A stretch of DNA of 64,000 bases from Crossiella sp. S99.2 (GCF_023094165.1 NZ_JALMDK010000010.1:62001-126000), one strand, 5' to 3'; positions 1-7,974 are shown, counted from the stretch's first letter. Numbers and translations: made by a program. Notes: generated by a model not told the origin, from the sequence alone.

Positions 1-864
1 ACCGTGATCGAAGTGGCCCTGATCGTCACCCTGATGTCCTCCGGCGGCCCCGACAGCGCCTCCCTGGCCCGCGACACCGTCTTCGCCGCCATCATGATCA
101 CCTGCAACGGCATCGTCGGCGTCGCCCTGCTGGCCGGTTCACTGCGCCACCGCGTCCAGGAATTCCGCGCCCACGCCTCCGGCGGCGCCCTGGCCGTCAC
201 CCTGGCCCTGGTCACGGTGAGCCTGGTCCTGCCCACCTTCACCATCAGTTCCGCGGGCCCCACCTTCACCGGCCCGCAACTGGCCTTCGCCGGCGTCGCC
301 TCGCTGGTGATGTACGCGGTCTTCGTCTTCGTCCAGACCAAACGCCACCGCGACTACTTCCTGCCCAAGGGCGACTGCACCCCCGACGACCACGCCCCCG
401 CCCCCACCGCCCGCACCGCCTGGCTAAGCCTCGCCCTGCTGGTGATCTGCCTGGTCAGCGTCGTCGGCCTGGCCAAAACAGTCTCCCCAGCCCTGGAATC
501 CGCGGTGGAGGCCGCCGGCGCCCCAAGATCGCTGGTGGGCCTGCTGATCGCACTGCTGGTCCTGCTCCCGGAAACCGTCGCCGCCGTCCGGGCCGCCCTC
601 CGCGACCGCCTCCAGACAAGCCTCAACCTGGCACTGGGTTCGGCCCTGGCCAGCATCGGGCTGACCATCCCGGCGATCGCGGTGGCCTCGATCTGGCTGA
701 CGGGGCCGTTGGTGCTGGGGCTGGGAGCGAAGGAGATGGTGTTGCTCGCGCTGACCGGGGTGGTCGGGACGCTGACGATCGTGTCGGGGCGGGCGACGGT
801 GTTGCAGGGGGCGGTGCACTTGATGGTGTTCAGCGCGTTTGTGTTTTTGGCTGTGACGCCGTGA
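1..864 (+). CDS. Ca2+/H+ antiporter, ChaA-like (5' end cut by window)
   Basis: Integral membrane protein resembling the C-terminal four fifths of ChaA-type calcium/proton antiporters, which expel Ca2+ in exchange for protons. The frame is open from base 1, so the gene begins outside the window; the GTG at base 4 is probably internal. Seen: the segment LARDTVFAAIMI followed by NGIVG and a long hydrophobic stretch, then the second exchanger repeat around LLPETVAAVRAA, whose acidic residue belongs to the ion-binding repeat of this superfamily. About nine hydrophobic segments remain. The family usually has 350-370 residues; 287 are visible. Family call is from motif recognition. Confidence 0.8.
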   Translation, partial: TVIEVALIVTLMSSGGPDSASLARDTVFAAIMITCNGIVGVALLAGSLRHRVQEFRAHASGGALAVTLALVTVSLVLPTFTISSAGPTFTGPQLAFAGVASLVMYAVFVFVQTKRHRDYFLPKGDCTPDDHAPAPTARTAWLSLALLVICLVSVVGLAKTVSPALESAVEAAGAPRSLVGLLIALLVLLPETVAAVRAALRDRLQTSLNLALGSALASIGLTIPAIAVASIWLTGPLVLGLGAKEMVLLALTGVVGTLTIVSGRATVLQGAVHLMVFSAFVFLAVTP

Positions 865-1426
865 GCTGGGATGATGTGGTTGGCGTTGGATGAGGATCAC
901 CCGGTTGGGGGAGATGATCCAGACGGCGAGGCAACCTAAACGCGGGTTTCTGCGTTCCGCAGAGGGACGGTGGCGGCGGCGGATCCCGTCAGGGCGGGTT
1001 GCGGGCGGGCGTTGGGGTTGGGGCCCGGCCGCTTGGCCCGGCCCCTTGGGCTGAACTGGGCCGGGGCCGGTGGGGGCCGGGTGGGCCGGGCTGGGGCGGG
1101 TGGACCGGGCTGGGCCGGGTGGGCTGAGCTGGGCAGGCTCGGCCAGGGGGCGGAGCGCTTGGTGCGTTGAGGCGTTCGGCAAGCGTTGAGCGCGGGGCCG
1201 GTTGTGCGCGAGGCCCCGGCGGGGCGTGCGCCCGACGCAGGCGGGGCGTGTGTGCGGACGCAGGCAGGGGCGGCTCGGGCTGCGGCGAGGCGAGGGGCGG
1301 CGAGGGACGGCGAGGCGGGGCTGGCTCGGCGCAGCGGGAGGCTAGTCGGGTCTCGGCGGTGCGGTGCGCGGAGGCAGGGGCGCGTCACGGCGTCGCGGGG
1401 CTGGGGCGGCTGGGGCGGGGTGTTGG
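865..1426. other. Gene-free G-rich low-complexity stretch
   Basis: No convincing gene on either strand. Bases about 1038-1145 consist of closely spaced runs of three or more G on the + strand (GGGCCGGG/GGGCTGGG units), a composition that could form G-quadruplexes. A small hairpin (TCTGC, 5-nt loop, GCAGA) lies near 950. Open frames here have repetitive Gly/Arg/Ala or Pro/Arg composition typical of non-coding GC-rich DNA. Confidence 0.6.
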
Positions 1427-2026
1427 TCAGCAGGGGCCGCGGTAGGTGGTGATGGTGTTTCGGGCCGTGGTGATTTCTCGGGTTTCCAGGGGAGAGATTG
1501 CTTGCCGGGCGGGGATGTTGTTGGTCAGGGCGGTTTTGGCGGCGCCGGCGGCGTAGGCGAGTTGGCGGAGGTTGGTGTCGATCTCCTTGGAGGTTTTGTT
1601 CAGCAGGGCGATGCTGAAGTGGGCGATGTTGTCGACCGCCTGGGCAATCCGGGTGCGTTCCTGCGGGGTTTCGCCGTCGAGTAGGGCGGCGGTGGCGAGG
1701 GTGAAGGTTGGGCCTGCGACGGCGGTCAGGGCGTCGAGGTTGGTGCAGAGGTCTGGGCGGCCTTGGGGGTTGGGGGCGGTGGGGGGCTTGGTTGCGGTTG
1801 CCGTTGTGGGTGGGGATGGCGGGGGTGGTGGGGCGGGTGGGGTGGTGGTGCAGGCGGTGGTGGTCAGGACGGTGAGCAGGGCTGCGGTGGCCTTCAGCGT
1901 GGTGGTGGATTTCAGGCTGGCGGCAGCGGCAGCGGCAGCGGCAGCGGCAGCGGGGGCAGGAGCGGGGGCAGGAGCGGGAGCGGGGGTTGGGGTGGAGGGT
2001 GTGGAGAGCCCGGGTGGGTGGGGCAT
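1427..2026 (-). CDS. Putative lipoprotein with Pro/Ala-rich N-terminus
   Basis: Predicted exported protein of unknown function. From the ATG at 2026 the product has 199 residues: a Pro/Ala repeat region (PAPAPAP then a run of Ala) encoded by a hexanucleotide repeat, a hydrophobic segment ending in a lipobox-like LTTTAC, a Pro/Thr linker, and a roughly 120-residue helical C-terminal part with two further cysteines. Having the low-complexity run in front of the hydrophobic segment is unusual, so the true start may be a later non-ATG codon nearer SLKSTTTLK. Divergent from the DUF4232 gene at 2166. No function assigned. Confidence 0.5.
   Translation of the reverse strand: MPHPPGLSTPSTPTPAPAPAPAPAPAAAAAAAAAAASLKSTTTLKATAALLTVLTTTACTTTPPAPPPPPSPPTTATATKPPTAPNPQGRPDLCTNLDALTAVAGPTFTLATAALLDGETPQERTRIAQAVDNIAHFSIALLNKTSKEIDTNLRQLAYAAGAAKTALTNNIPARQAISPLETREITTARNTITTYRGPC
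1915..1975. repeat. Hexa-/dodecanucleotide tandem repeat
   Basis: About six CGGCAG units run into about two CGGGGGCAGGAG units. Read on the minus strand these encode the poly-Ala and Pro-Ala tract of the lipoprotein gene. Tract length may vary between strains. Confidence 0.8.
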
Positions 2027-2165
2027 GGGCGGGAAGGTAGTCGGGTTTGGGGGGATCAGTCCCGGGGTGTCCGGGTTGGGTGTCTCGCGGGTCACTCTGG
2101 GGGCACCTTGATCGGGGTGGGGCGTCTTTCTTGGTGTACAGCGCGTTCTACCAAGGGAGATCGCC

Positions 2166-2678
2166 ATGATTCAGAACCTTCGGCGGGGTCTTGCCGTCGT
2201 TGCCGTGCTCGCGGCCACCGCCACTGGCGGGGCGTTGTGGGCTGGGTACGCTGTGGCCAATCCGACTGATCAGCCTTGCCGGGCGGGGCAGCTCGACGCG
2301 ACTTTGGTCGCCGGGTCGCCTGGGGCGGGGCAGCGGTATGCCTCCGTTCAGTTCACCGCGAAGCGGGGGACTGCCTGCAAGTTGGCCGGTGCGTTGCCGG
2401 TGACGTTGCAGGGGGCTCCTGGGGTGACTGTGGTCGCGGACAACACCGGGGCGCCGCCGGTGTATCTCGCGGGAGGTAAGTCGGCGCATATTGTGTTGCA
2501 CTGGACCGGGATTGGGGCGCCGGAGCAGCAGCAGACTCCGGGCAGTGTCACCGTTGGGCTGCCTGGGCATGGCTCCGGGGCGAGCACACTGCGCTGGGAC
2601 CAGGGGGCGGTGGACGCGTTCTCGGAGGCGCACACCTTGTCCGTCGGGGCGGTTCTTCCGGGGCCCGCGGAGTACTGA
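2166..2678 (+). CDS. Secreted DUF4232-family protein
   Basis: Exported 170-residue protein of the DUF4232 type, common in actinomycete cell-surface proteins and of unknown biochemical role. Seen: N-terminal charged region, a hydrophobic segment (residues about 8-30) ending near YAVANP, then a beta-rich domain opening with PCRAGQLDATL and the paired cysteine in GTACKLAGALPVTL, the two landmarks of the family. No lipobox, so probably free after signal cleavage. The ATG at 2166 has GGGAG a few bases upstream. Confidence 0.75.
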   Translation: MIQNLRRGLAVVAVLAATATGGALWAGYAVANPTDQPCRAGQLDATLVAGSPGAGQRYASVQFTAKRGTACKLAGALPVTLQGAPGVTVVADNTGAPPVYLAGGKSAHIVLHWTGIGAPEQQQTPGSVTVGLPGHGSGASTLRWDQGAVDAFSEAHTLSVGAVLPGPAEY

Positions 2679-2708
2679 TTTTCGCTGCTGGCCGGGTCCC
2701 TGCCCCGG

Positions 2709-3236
2709 TCAGAGCATCAGCAGGACGAGGGCCAGGATTGAGCCTGCGGTGGCTGTCGCGAAGCGGGTGACAACCACAGTGGGGAACCAGGTGGGGTAGG
2801 TTTTCCTTGCTGCTGTTACGAAAGCGGCCACGTTCAGGTCGTGGGTGGCTGGGTCGGCTGACTTGCGGAAGGCCGCTTCGACGTAGCGAGTGGTGAAGAC
2901 CTCGCCGGGCATGATGACCAGGCCCAGGACCAGCATGATCGGCTGAGCGATCCAGGTCAGCGGGCGGGCCAGGTCGGGGGCGGTCAGGGTGAGGGCGCCC
3001 AGGGCCGCGAAGCACAGGGCGATGGTCAGGGCGAGGACGACGCTGGTCCTGGTCGCGCCGAAGTTGATGCCGTGCTGGGCGAGTAAGCCGGCTGGAAACC
3101 CTTGGTGGGTCACGTTTTTCTCGGCGGCTCGCTGGGCGGCGGCGCCGTGGCGGGCGCCGACATAGGGGATGAGCACGAACGTCGCGGCCAGGACGACTTG
3201 CACGGCCGCGATGGTGATCTGGGTGGTCGTGGACAC
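2709..3236 (-). CDS. Small integral membrane protein, four hydrophobic segments
   Basis: A 175-residue membrane protein of unrecognised family. Hydrophobic helices occur near residues 5-28, 65-88, 92-112 and 152-174; between the first two is a charged loop with GARHGAAAQRAAEKNV. Starts at GTG with AGGAG upstream. Its upstream region carries two related 15-bp palindromes, so it is probably repressed by a dimeric regulator not in this window. Convergent with the DUF4232 gene, 30 bp apart. No reaction can be assigned. Confidence 0.7.
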   Translation of the reverse strand: MSTTTQITIAAVQVVLAATFVLIPYVGARHGAAAQRAAEKNVTHQGFPAGLLAQHGINFGATRTSVVLALTIALCFAALGALTLTAPDLARPLTWIAQPIMLVLGLVIMPGEVFTTRYVEAAFRKSADPATHDLNVAAFVTAARKTYPTWFPTVVVTRFATATAGSILALVLLML

Positions 3237-3254
3237 GGGGGCTCCTTCGGTGGA

Positions 3255-3306
3255 CTTGCACTTTGTTCAAGCGGGACCGTAGTGGATGGGTTGAACTAAG
3301 TGCAAG
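3255..3306. promoter_or_regulatory. Paired palindromic operator
   Basis: CTTGCACTTTGTTCAA (3255-3270) and TTGAACTAAGTGCAAG (3291-3306) are inverted copies matching at 15 of 16 positions. Each copy is itself a palindrome of form TTGnACTnAGTnCAA (one mismatch in the left copy). Located just upstream of the membrane-protein gene at 3236; looks like two sites for a dimeric MarR- or TetR-type repressor (inference). Confidence 0.6.
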
Positions 3307-3417
3307 TGGGGTTTGTGGGGTGGTCGCTGGATGATCGGAATACTGGGGATTGGGTGGGGGGTTGTGTGGTCAGGTGCTTTGACAGGCAGAGCGCGGTGGA
3401 TGGAGAGGACCGGTGGC

Positions 3418-3864
3418 ATGCCACTGACCGGCGAGTACGAGCCCAGCCCGACCGAATGGGTGCGCAACCAGGTGGAGCTGTTCGAAAGCTCGGATGGCGC
3501 GCGGGGCAATACGGTGCTGGACGATCGGCCCGTGGTCGTGCTGACCACCAAGGGCGGCAAATCCGGCAAGCTGCGCAAGTCCCCGGTGATGCGGGTGGAG
3601 CACGACGGGGTCTACGCCGCGGTCGCCTCGCTCGGCGGCGCGCCCAAGCATCCGGTCTGGTACTTCAACCTCAAGTCCACGCCGCTGGTGGAACTCCAGG
3701 ACGGCGCGGAGCGCAAGGACTACCTGGCGCGGGAGATCACCGGCGAGGAGAAGGCGGTGTGGTGGGAGCGTGCGGTCGCCGCCTTCCCGAACTACGCCGA
3801 GTACCAGACGAAGACCGACCGGGTGATCCCGGTGTTCCTGCTGGAGCCGGTGCAGGGCTCCTGA
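3418..3864 (+). CDS. Deazaflavin (F420)-dependent nitroreductase-family protein
   Basis: A 148-residue protein of the Ddn-like deazaflavin-dependent oxidoreductase family (split beta-barrel fold), which uses reduced F420 to reduce varied substrates. Seen: the family block VVVLTTKGGKSGKLRKSPVM at residues about 37-57, in which GxKSGKxR binds the cofactor phosphate, then DGVYAAVASLGGAPKHPVWYFNL, and the C-terminal IPVFLLEP. Full length for the family. Start chosen at the ATG of MPLTGEY, with GGAGAGG upstream; an earlier in-frame ATG at 3400 is possible. Followed by the TetR gene after 46 bp. Confidence 0.85.
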   Translation: MPLTGEYEPSPTEWVRNQVELFESSDGARGNTVLDDRPVVVLTTKGGKSGKLRKSPVMRVEHDGVYAAVASLGGAPKHPVWYFNLKSTPLVELQDGAERKDYLAREITGEEKAVWWERAVAAFPNYAEYQTKTDRVIPVFLLEPVQGS

Positions 3865-3873
3865 GTAGGTAAC

Positions 3874-3892
3874 TGGACCGAGCGTTCTGGAA
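3874..3892. promoter_or_regulatory. Candidate TetR operator, copy 1
   Basis: TGGACCGAGCGTTCTGGAA lies 18 bp before the TetR start and matches 14 of 19 positions of TGGAATGCTTGTTCTGGAA (4540-4558) in front of the next gene. Suggests autoregulation and control of the hydrolase by the same protein (inference). Confidence 0.4.
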
Positions 3893-3910
3893 TCTGTTAG
3901 GGTCTGGTCC

Positions 3911-4489
3911 ATGGGCAGGACCAAGGAGTTCGATCCGGACGTGGCGCTGCGGGCCGCGATGGAACTGTTCTGGCGGCAGGGCTACGAGACCACCTCCATG
4001 CAGGACCTCGTCGACCACCTCGGCGTCAACCGGGCCAGCATCTACGCCACCTTCGGCGGCAAGCACGAGCTGTACCTGCGTGCGCTGGACCACTACGCCG
4101 AACTGACCGACGTGCTGATCCTCAGTGGACTGTCCAAGGCCGGTCCGGTACTGCCCGAGGTACGTGCGCTGGTCCGCCGCTACGTGCGGGAATCCTTGCA
4201 GGACGAGGAAAGACGCGGCTGCCTGGTCACCAATACGGTGGTGGAGTTGCTCCCCGCCGACGCGGTGGCCGGGCGCCGCGTCGAACTCAGCCTCGACGCG
4301 CTGGAAACGGTGCTCGCCAGCGCGCTGACCCGCGCGCAGGCCCAGGGCGAACTGCCCGAAGACCGGGATCCGCGGGCGCTGGCCCGGTTCCTGGTGACCT
4401 TCCTGCAGGGTGTCCGGGTGATCGCCAAGACGCCGGATCCGCGCCGGCTGCTGGATGCCGAGCGGCAGGCGTTGTCCCTGCTCGACTGA
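3911..4489 (+). CDS. TetR/AcrR-family transcriptional regulator
   Basis: A 192-residue one-component repressor. The N-terminal helix-turn-helix is clear: LRAAMELFWRQGYETTSMQDL followed by LGVNRASIYATFGGKHELYLRAL (residues about 12-55), with the Y-x-T-F-x-x-K signature. The helical C-terminal ligand domain (residues 70-190) contains the RRGCLVTNT segment typical of the TetR_C subfamily often linked to small-molecule detoxification. It sits between the deazaflavin-dependent reductase and an epoxide-hydrolase-like gene, and a shared motif precedes both tetR and the hydrolase, so these are its probable targets. Confidence 0.9.
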   Translation: MGRTKEFDPDVALRAAMELFWRQGYETTSMQDLVDHLGVNRASIYATFGGKHELYLRALDHYAELTDVLILSGLSKAGPVLPEVRALVRRYVRESLQDEERRGCLVTNTVVELLPADAVAGRRVELSLDALETVLASALTRAQAQGELPEDRDPRALARFLVTFLQGVRVIAKTPDPRRLLDAERQALSLLD

Positions 4490-4539
4490 CTCGACCGCGC
4501 CCTCCCTGGGGGTGGCGCGGTTGTTTTGTGCCCTTTTAT

Positions 4540-4558
4540 TGGAATGCTTGTTCTGGAA
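4540..4558. promoter_or_regulatory. Candidate TetR operator, copy 2
   Basis: TGGAATGCTTGTTCTGGAA, ending 13 bp before the hydrolase start; shares the nine-base GTTCTGGAA and the leading TGGA with the copy in front of tetR. Confidence 0.4.
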
Positions 4559-4571
4559 AATGGAGACTGTT

Positions 4572-5474
4572 GTGACCGATCAGCACACCGACGCCGCCCT
4601 CGCCGCCACGCTGCCGGGGGACTTCCGCAGCGAGCACGCCGAGGTCAACGGCACCCGCCTGCACTACGTCATCGGCGGCACCGGCAGCCCGCTGGTGCTG
4701 CTGCCCGGCTGGCCGCAGACCTGGTGGCAGTTCCGCAAGATCATGCCCACGCTCGCCGAACACCACCGGGTCATCGCGGTCGACCTGCGCGGCATGGGCG
4801 GCTCGGCCAAGCCCGCGGCGGGCTACGACAAGAAGACCATGGCCAAGGACATCCACGAACTGCTCCGGCACCTGGGCATCGAGCAGGCCGATGTGGCCGG
4901 GCACGACATCGGCGCCATGGTCGCGCACAGCTTCGCCGCCAACCACCCCGGGACCGCCCGCCGGATCGCGCTCATCGACGTCCCGCACCCCGACGACAGC
5001 CTCAACGAGATCCCCATGCTGCCGCCGCACCCCGACCGCGTGCACCCCTGGTGGTTTGCCTTCAACCACCTTCATGGCCTGCCCGAACAGCTCGTGGCCG
5101 GCCGCTCCCGGCACCTCATCGACTGGCTCTACCGGGCGATGCTGCTGGACCAGAGCAAGATCGACGAACACGCCCGCACCGTCTACGCCCGCGCCTACGA
5201 CCAGCCGGAGGCCATCCGGGCGGGCAACGGCTGGTACCAGACCTGGCGGCAGGACATCGAGGACAACCGCGGCTACGCCAAGCTGGACACACCGGTGCTC
5301 GGCGTCGGCGGCGACCAGGGCTACCACTACGCCACCGCCCGCGCGCTGCCCCAGCAGGCCAACGACTACGAGCTGGTGGAGATCCCGGACAGCGGGCACT
5401 ACGTGGCCGAGGAACAGCCCGAAGCGCTCATCGCCGAACTGCGCCGGTTCTTCGCCGCGGCCAAGGCCACCTGA
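4572..5474 (+). CDS. Alpha/beta hydrolase, epoxide hydrolase/haloalkane dehalogenase-like
   Basis: Cytosolic alpha/beta-hydrolase of about 300 residues in the branch that uses an aspartate nucleophile. Seen: the oxyanion segment PLVLLPGWPQTWWQF (a variant of HGxP), DLRGMGGSAKP, the nucleophile elbow VAGHDIGAMVAH, and the C-terminal catalytic histidine in DSGHYVAEEQPE. The Asp elbow and the WPQTWWQFR block fit epoxide hydrolases better than serine esterases. GTG 4572 is chosen because GGAG lies six bases upstream; the in-frame ATG at 4560 would add four residues. Probably controlled by the neighbouring TetR. Substrate unknown. Confidence 0.8.
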   Translation: MTDQHTDAALAATLPGDFRSEHAEVNGTRLHYVIGGTGSPLVLLPGWPQTWWQFRKIMPTLAEHHRVIAVDLRGMGGSAKPAAGYDKKTMAKDIHELLRHLGIEQADVAGHDIGAMVAHSFAANHPGTARRIALIDVPHPDDSLNEIPMLPPHPDRVHPWWFAFNHLHGLPEQLVAGRSRHLIDWLYRAMLLDQSKIDEHARTVYARAYDQPEAIRAGNGWYQTWRQDIEDNRGYAKLDTPVLGVGGDQGYHYATARALPQQANDYELVEIPDSGHYVAEEQPEALIAELRRFFAAAKAT

Positions 5475-5484
5475 GTAGCTCCGC

Positions 5485-5524
5485 GCGGGTCCCGCCCGGT
5501 AGCCGACTACCGGGCGGAACCCGC
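5485..5524 (+). terminator. Strong stem-loop after the hydrolase gene
   Basis: Inner perfect arms CCGCCCGGTAG and CTACCGGGCGG around a CCGA loop, extended by GCGGGT/ACCCGC with one mismatch, giving an 18-bp stem 10 bp after the stop codon. No T-run, as is common in high-GC actinomycetes. Confidence 0.7.
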
Positions 5525-5637
5525 CGGGCCGCACGGATTCAGCCAGGGGTGAAGTGATCCGTCCGTGGCCGGGGTGTGACAGCGGGTCGGTCGGGGTCTG
5601 CTGGAATTGACCCAGTCGGTGGAACGGAGGACTGCCT

Positions 5638-6660
5638 GTGACCCTGTCGGACGAACCCTTCTCTGCCAGCAGACGCAAGGCGTTCCTCGACGGCGCCGAC
5701 TTCGAGGCCATGTACGCGATGTACGTCGACTACTGCGCGCCCGACCCGGTCCGGCTCAGCTCGGCCGACCGGCGCACCGGCCGGTTCTGGACCACCCACC
5801 TCACCGGCCTGCCCGACCCGGACCGCCTGGGCGGCATCGGCACCGCGCTCAGCGAGGTGGCCAGCGACTCCGCCTACGAACTCGGCGGGCAGGGCAGGCC
5901 GGACGGATACGTGGTGCGGGTGCAGGTCCGGGGCACCGTCCGGACCGACCTGGAAGGCCAGGACCTGGCCGCCGGCCACACCATCCAGGGCCCGGAACAA
6001 CGCCTCACCCAGGCGATCTCGCCCGGCAGCGTGCTGCGCTACCTGGTCGTCCCGCCCGCCAAGATCGCCGACGCGCTGCGGGTCCGCCTGGGCGAGGAAC
6101 CCCGCGGCCTGCTGCACTTCGACCCGGAGATCCGGCACCAGGCGCCGGCCGCCGCGGCCTGGCTCGCCCTGGTCAACAGCTGGGCCGACCCCCGGCACGC
6201 CCAGCTGCTCGCCCAGTCCCCCCTGGCCCTGCGCCACTTCGAGCAACTCCTCATCCAGGCCCTCCTGGACGCCCAGCCGCACGCGCTGACCAGCACGCTG
6301 ACCCGGCACACCGCGGCCGCCCCGCCCGGCTCGATGCGCCGGGCCATGACCTACTGCGAGGAACACGCGCACGAACCGATCTCGGTGGCGCACATGGCCG
6401 CCGCGGCCGGACTCAGCGTGCGCCAGCTGCAACGCGGCTTCCGCGAACACCTCGGCATCAGCCCGCTGGAACACCTGCGCCGGGTCCGCCTCGACCAGGT
6501 GCACCAGGAACTCCTGGAGATCGCCGCGGGACGGGCCACCGGGACGATCACCGAGATCGCCACCCGGTGGGGATTCGCGCACCTGGGGCGGTTCTCCGAG
6601 TACTACCGCGGCACCTACGGGCGACCGCCCTCGCACACACTGCGCGCCGGGGCCGCCTGA
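5638..6660 (+). CDS. AraC-family transcriptional regulator
   Basis: A 340-residue regulator with an N-terminal sensor-like region (residues 1-220, no recognised motif) and a C-terminal AraC DNA-binding domain (residues about 235-335). The domain shows two helix-turn-helix units: ISVAHMAAAAGLSVRQLQRGF with FREHLGISPLEHLRRVRLDQ, and ITEIATRWGFAHLGRFSEYYR followed by YGRPPSHTLR, the family signature. Starts at GTG with GGAGG nine bases upstream. Flanked by a terminator on one side and a minus-strand small gene on the other, so it appears monocistronic; its target is not evident. Confidence 0.88.
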   Translation: MTLSDEPFSASRRKAFLDGADFEAMYAMYVDYCAPDPVRLSSADRRTGRFWTTHLTGLPDPDRLGGIGTALSEVASDSAYELGGQGRPDGYVVRVQVRGTVRTDLEGQDLAAGHTIQGPEQRLTQAISPGSVLRYLVVPPAKIADALRVRLGEEPRGLLHFDPEIRHQAPAAAAWLALVNSWADPRHAQLLAQSPLALRHFEQLLIQALLDAQPHALTSTLTRHTAAAPPGSMRRAMTYCEEHAHEPISVAHMAAAAGLSVRQLQRGFREHLGISPLEHLRRVRLDQVHQELLEIAAGRATGTITEIATRWGFAHLGRFSEYYRGTYGRPPSHTLRAGAA

Positions 6661-6671
6661 ACCGGCCCGGC

Positions 6672-6896
6672 TCAGTTGGCCGGGTGCACCTCAAGGCAGT
6701 TGTCGCTGCCCAGCACCACCCGGCGGCCCGGATAGGCCCGCGCCGCGATCTGCACGTCCCGCTCGTCGAACAGGCCCTGGAAGATCAGCACCCCGTCGTA
6801 CAGCTCGGCCTTCTCCACCCCGGTCGGCCACCGGTGCTGGTAGACGTCGACGTCGATGGGTTCCGACGGCGGCGGCAGGTCAGGACCACGTTGCAT
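6672..6896 (-). CDS. Small hypothetical protein (74 aa)
   Basis: Short protein of unknown function that looks conserved in style: VEKAELYDGVLIFQGLFDERDVQIAARAYPGRRVVLG reads as one compact alpha/beta unit ending EVHPAN. Start at ATG 6896. No signal peptide or membrane segment. Convergent with the AraC gene. Could be a stand-alone fragment of a larger fold; not recognised. Confidence 0.5.
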   Translation of the reverse strand: MQRGPDLPPPSEPIDVDVYQHRWPTGVEKAELYDGVLIFQGLFDERDVQIAARAYPGRRVVLGSDNCLEVHPAN

Positions 6897-7009
6897 TCAC
6901 CCAGTATCAACCCTGTGTCCAGCCATCGGCCAGACAACGCAGCCACAGACCTCCGAGGGATTGACACCAGGATGCCCCAACCGCTGTCATGGGTGTCCGC
7001 CGCCATGTT

Positions 7010-7021
7010 GAGAGCGCTCTC
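7010..7021. promoter_or_regulatory. CebR-like LacI-family operator
   Basis: GAGAGCGCTCTC is a perfect 12-bp palindrome 40 bp upstream of the GH16 start. It resembles TGGGAGCGCTCCCA, the known CebR operator that controls glucan and cellobiose genes in streptomycetes. The cognate repressor is not obvious here; the LacI-type gene at 28251 is one candidate. Confidence 0.6.
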
Positions 7022-7060
7022 TCGTTTCTGGGGAGTGCCCTGACCTCAACTGGAGGCTGC

Positions 7061-7924
7061 ATGTCAACGAGGACGAGCCGACGGCTGCGTGTCACCGTCG
7101 CGCTGGCCACCCTCCTGGCCGCGGTCGGCGTCTCCGCTCCGGTGGCACCCGCCGGCGCCGCGCCCGCGGCCTGGGTGCAGGTGTGGAACGACGAGTTCAA
7201 CGGGCCCAACGGGGCCGGGGTGGACCGCGGGAAGTGGAACTTCGACATCGGCAACGCCCAGGCCAACGGCTGGGGCAACAACGAGCTGCAGTACTACACC
7301 GACCGGACCTCCAACGCGGCCACCGACGGCGCGGGCAACCTGGTGATCACCGCCCGGCGGGAGACGCACGGGCAGTGCTGGAACGGGCGGGCCTGCGACT
7401 ACACCTCGGCGCGGCTGCTCACCAAGGGCAAGTTCGAGCGGGCCTACGGGCGGTTCGAGGCGCGGATGAAACTGCCCTACGGCCAGGGCATCTGGCCCGC
7501 GTTCTGGATGCTGGGCAACAACTTCCCGGGCACGCGCTGGCCGGACTGCGGCGAGATCGACATCATGGAGAACATCGGCAGGGAGCCCACCACCGTGCAC
7601 GGCACCCTGCACGGACCCGGCTACTCCGGCTCCGGCGGTATCGGGGCGTCCAAGGCCTCGCCGGACGGGCGGCCGTACTCGCAGAACTTCCACACCTTCG
7701 CCATCGAGTGGTCGCCGACCGACATCAAGTGGTTCGTCGACGGCCAGCAGTTCCAGCGGCGCACCCCTGCCGACCTGGGCGGGCGGCGCTGGGTGTTCGA
7801 CCACCCGTTCTTCATGATCCTCAACCTCGCGGTGGGCGGGAACTGGCCGGGCAACCCGGACGGCAGCACCGTGTTCCCGCAGCGGTTGAGCGTGGACTAT
7901 GTGCGGGTGTTCGAGTGGCGTTGA
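7061..7924 (+). CDS. Secreted GH16 endo-beta-1,3-glucanase (laminarinase-like)
   Basis: Extracellular glycoside hydrolase family 16 enzyme, 287 residues, expected to cut beta-1,3-(1,4)-glucans with retention. Signal peptide residues 1-36, cleavage near GAAPA. The catalytic signature GEIDIMENIG places nucleophile E165, D167 and acid/base E170. Other landmarks: VQVWNDEFNG at the start of the domain, WGNNELQYYT, LPYGQGIWPAFWMLG, and C-terminal FFMILNLAVGGNWPG and VDYVRVFEW. No carbohydrate-binding module. ATG 7061 has GGAGG directly upstream. A CebR-like palindrome suggests induction by glucan oligosaccharides. Confidence 0.93.
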   Translation: MSTRTSRRLRVTVALATLLAAVGVSAPVAPAGAAPAAWVQVWNDEFNGPNGAGVDRGKWNFDIGNAQANGWGNNELQYYTDRTSNAATDGAGNLVITARRETHGQCWNGRACDYTSARLLTKGKFERAYGRFEARMKLPYGQGIWPAFWMLGNNFPGTRWPDCGEIDIMENIGREPTTVHGTLHGPGYSGSGGIGASKASPDGRPYSQNFHTFAIEWSPTDIKWFVDGQQFQRRTPADLGGRRWVFDHPFFMILNLAVGGNWPGNPDGSTVFPQRLSVDYVRVFEWR

Positions 7925-7943
7925 TCAGCTGAGGGCAAACGTT

Positions 7944-7974
7944 GGGGCCTGTCGCGGATATCGCGGCAGGCCCC
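7944..7974. terminator. Bidirectional terminator hairpin
   Basis: GGGGCCTG and CAGGCCCC form the base of the stem, with inner CGCG/CGCG pairing around GATAT. It lies between the convergent GH16 gene (ends 7924) and the gene ending at 7990. Confidence 0.7.

Noticed and set aside
4..864. Complete antiporter gene starting at GTG 4
   Set aside because: The frame is open to base 1 and the product lacks the N-terminal part of the family, so it is a fragment cut by the window.
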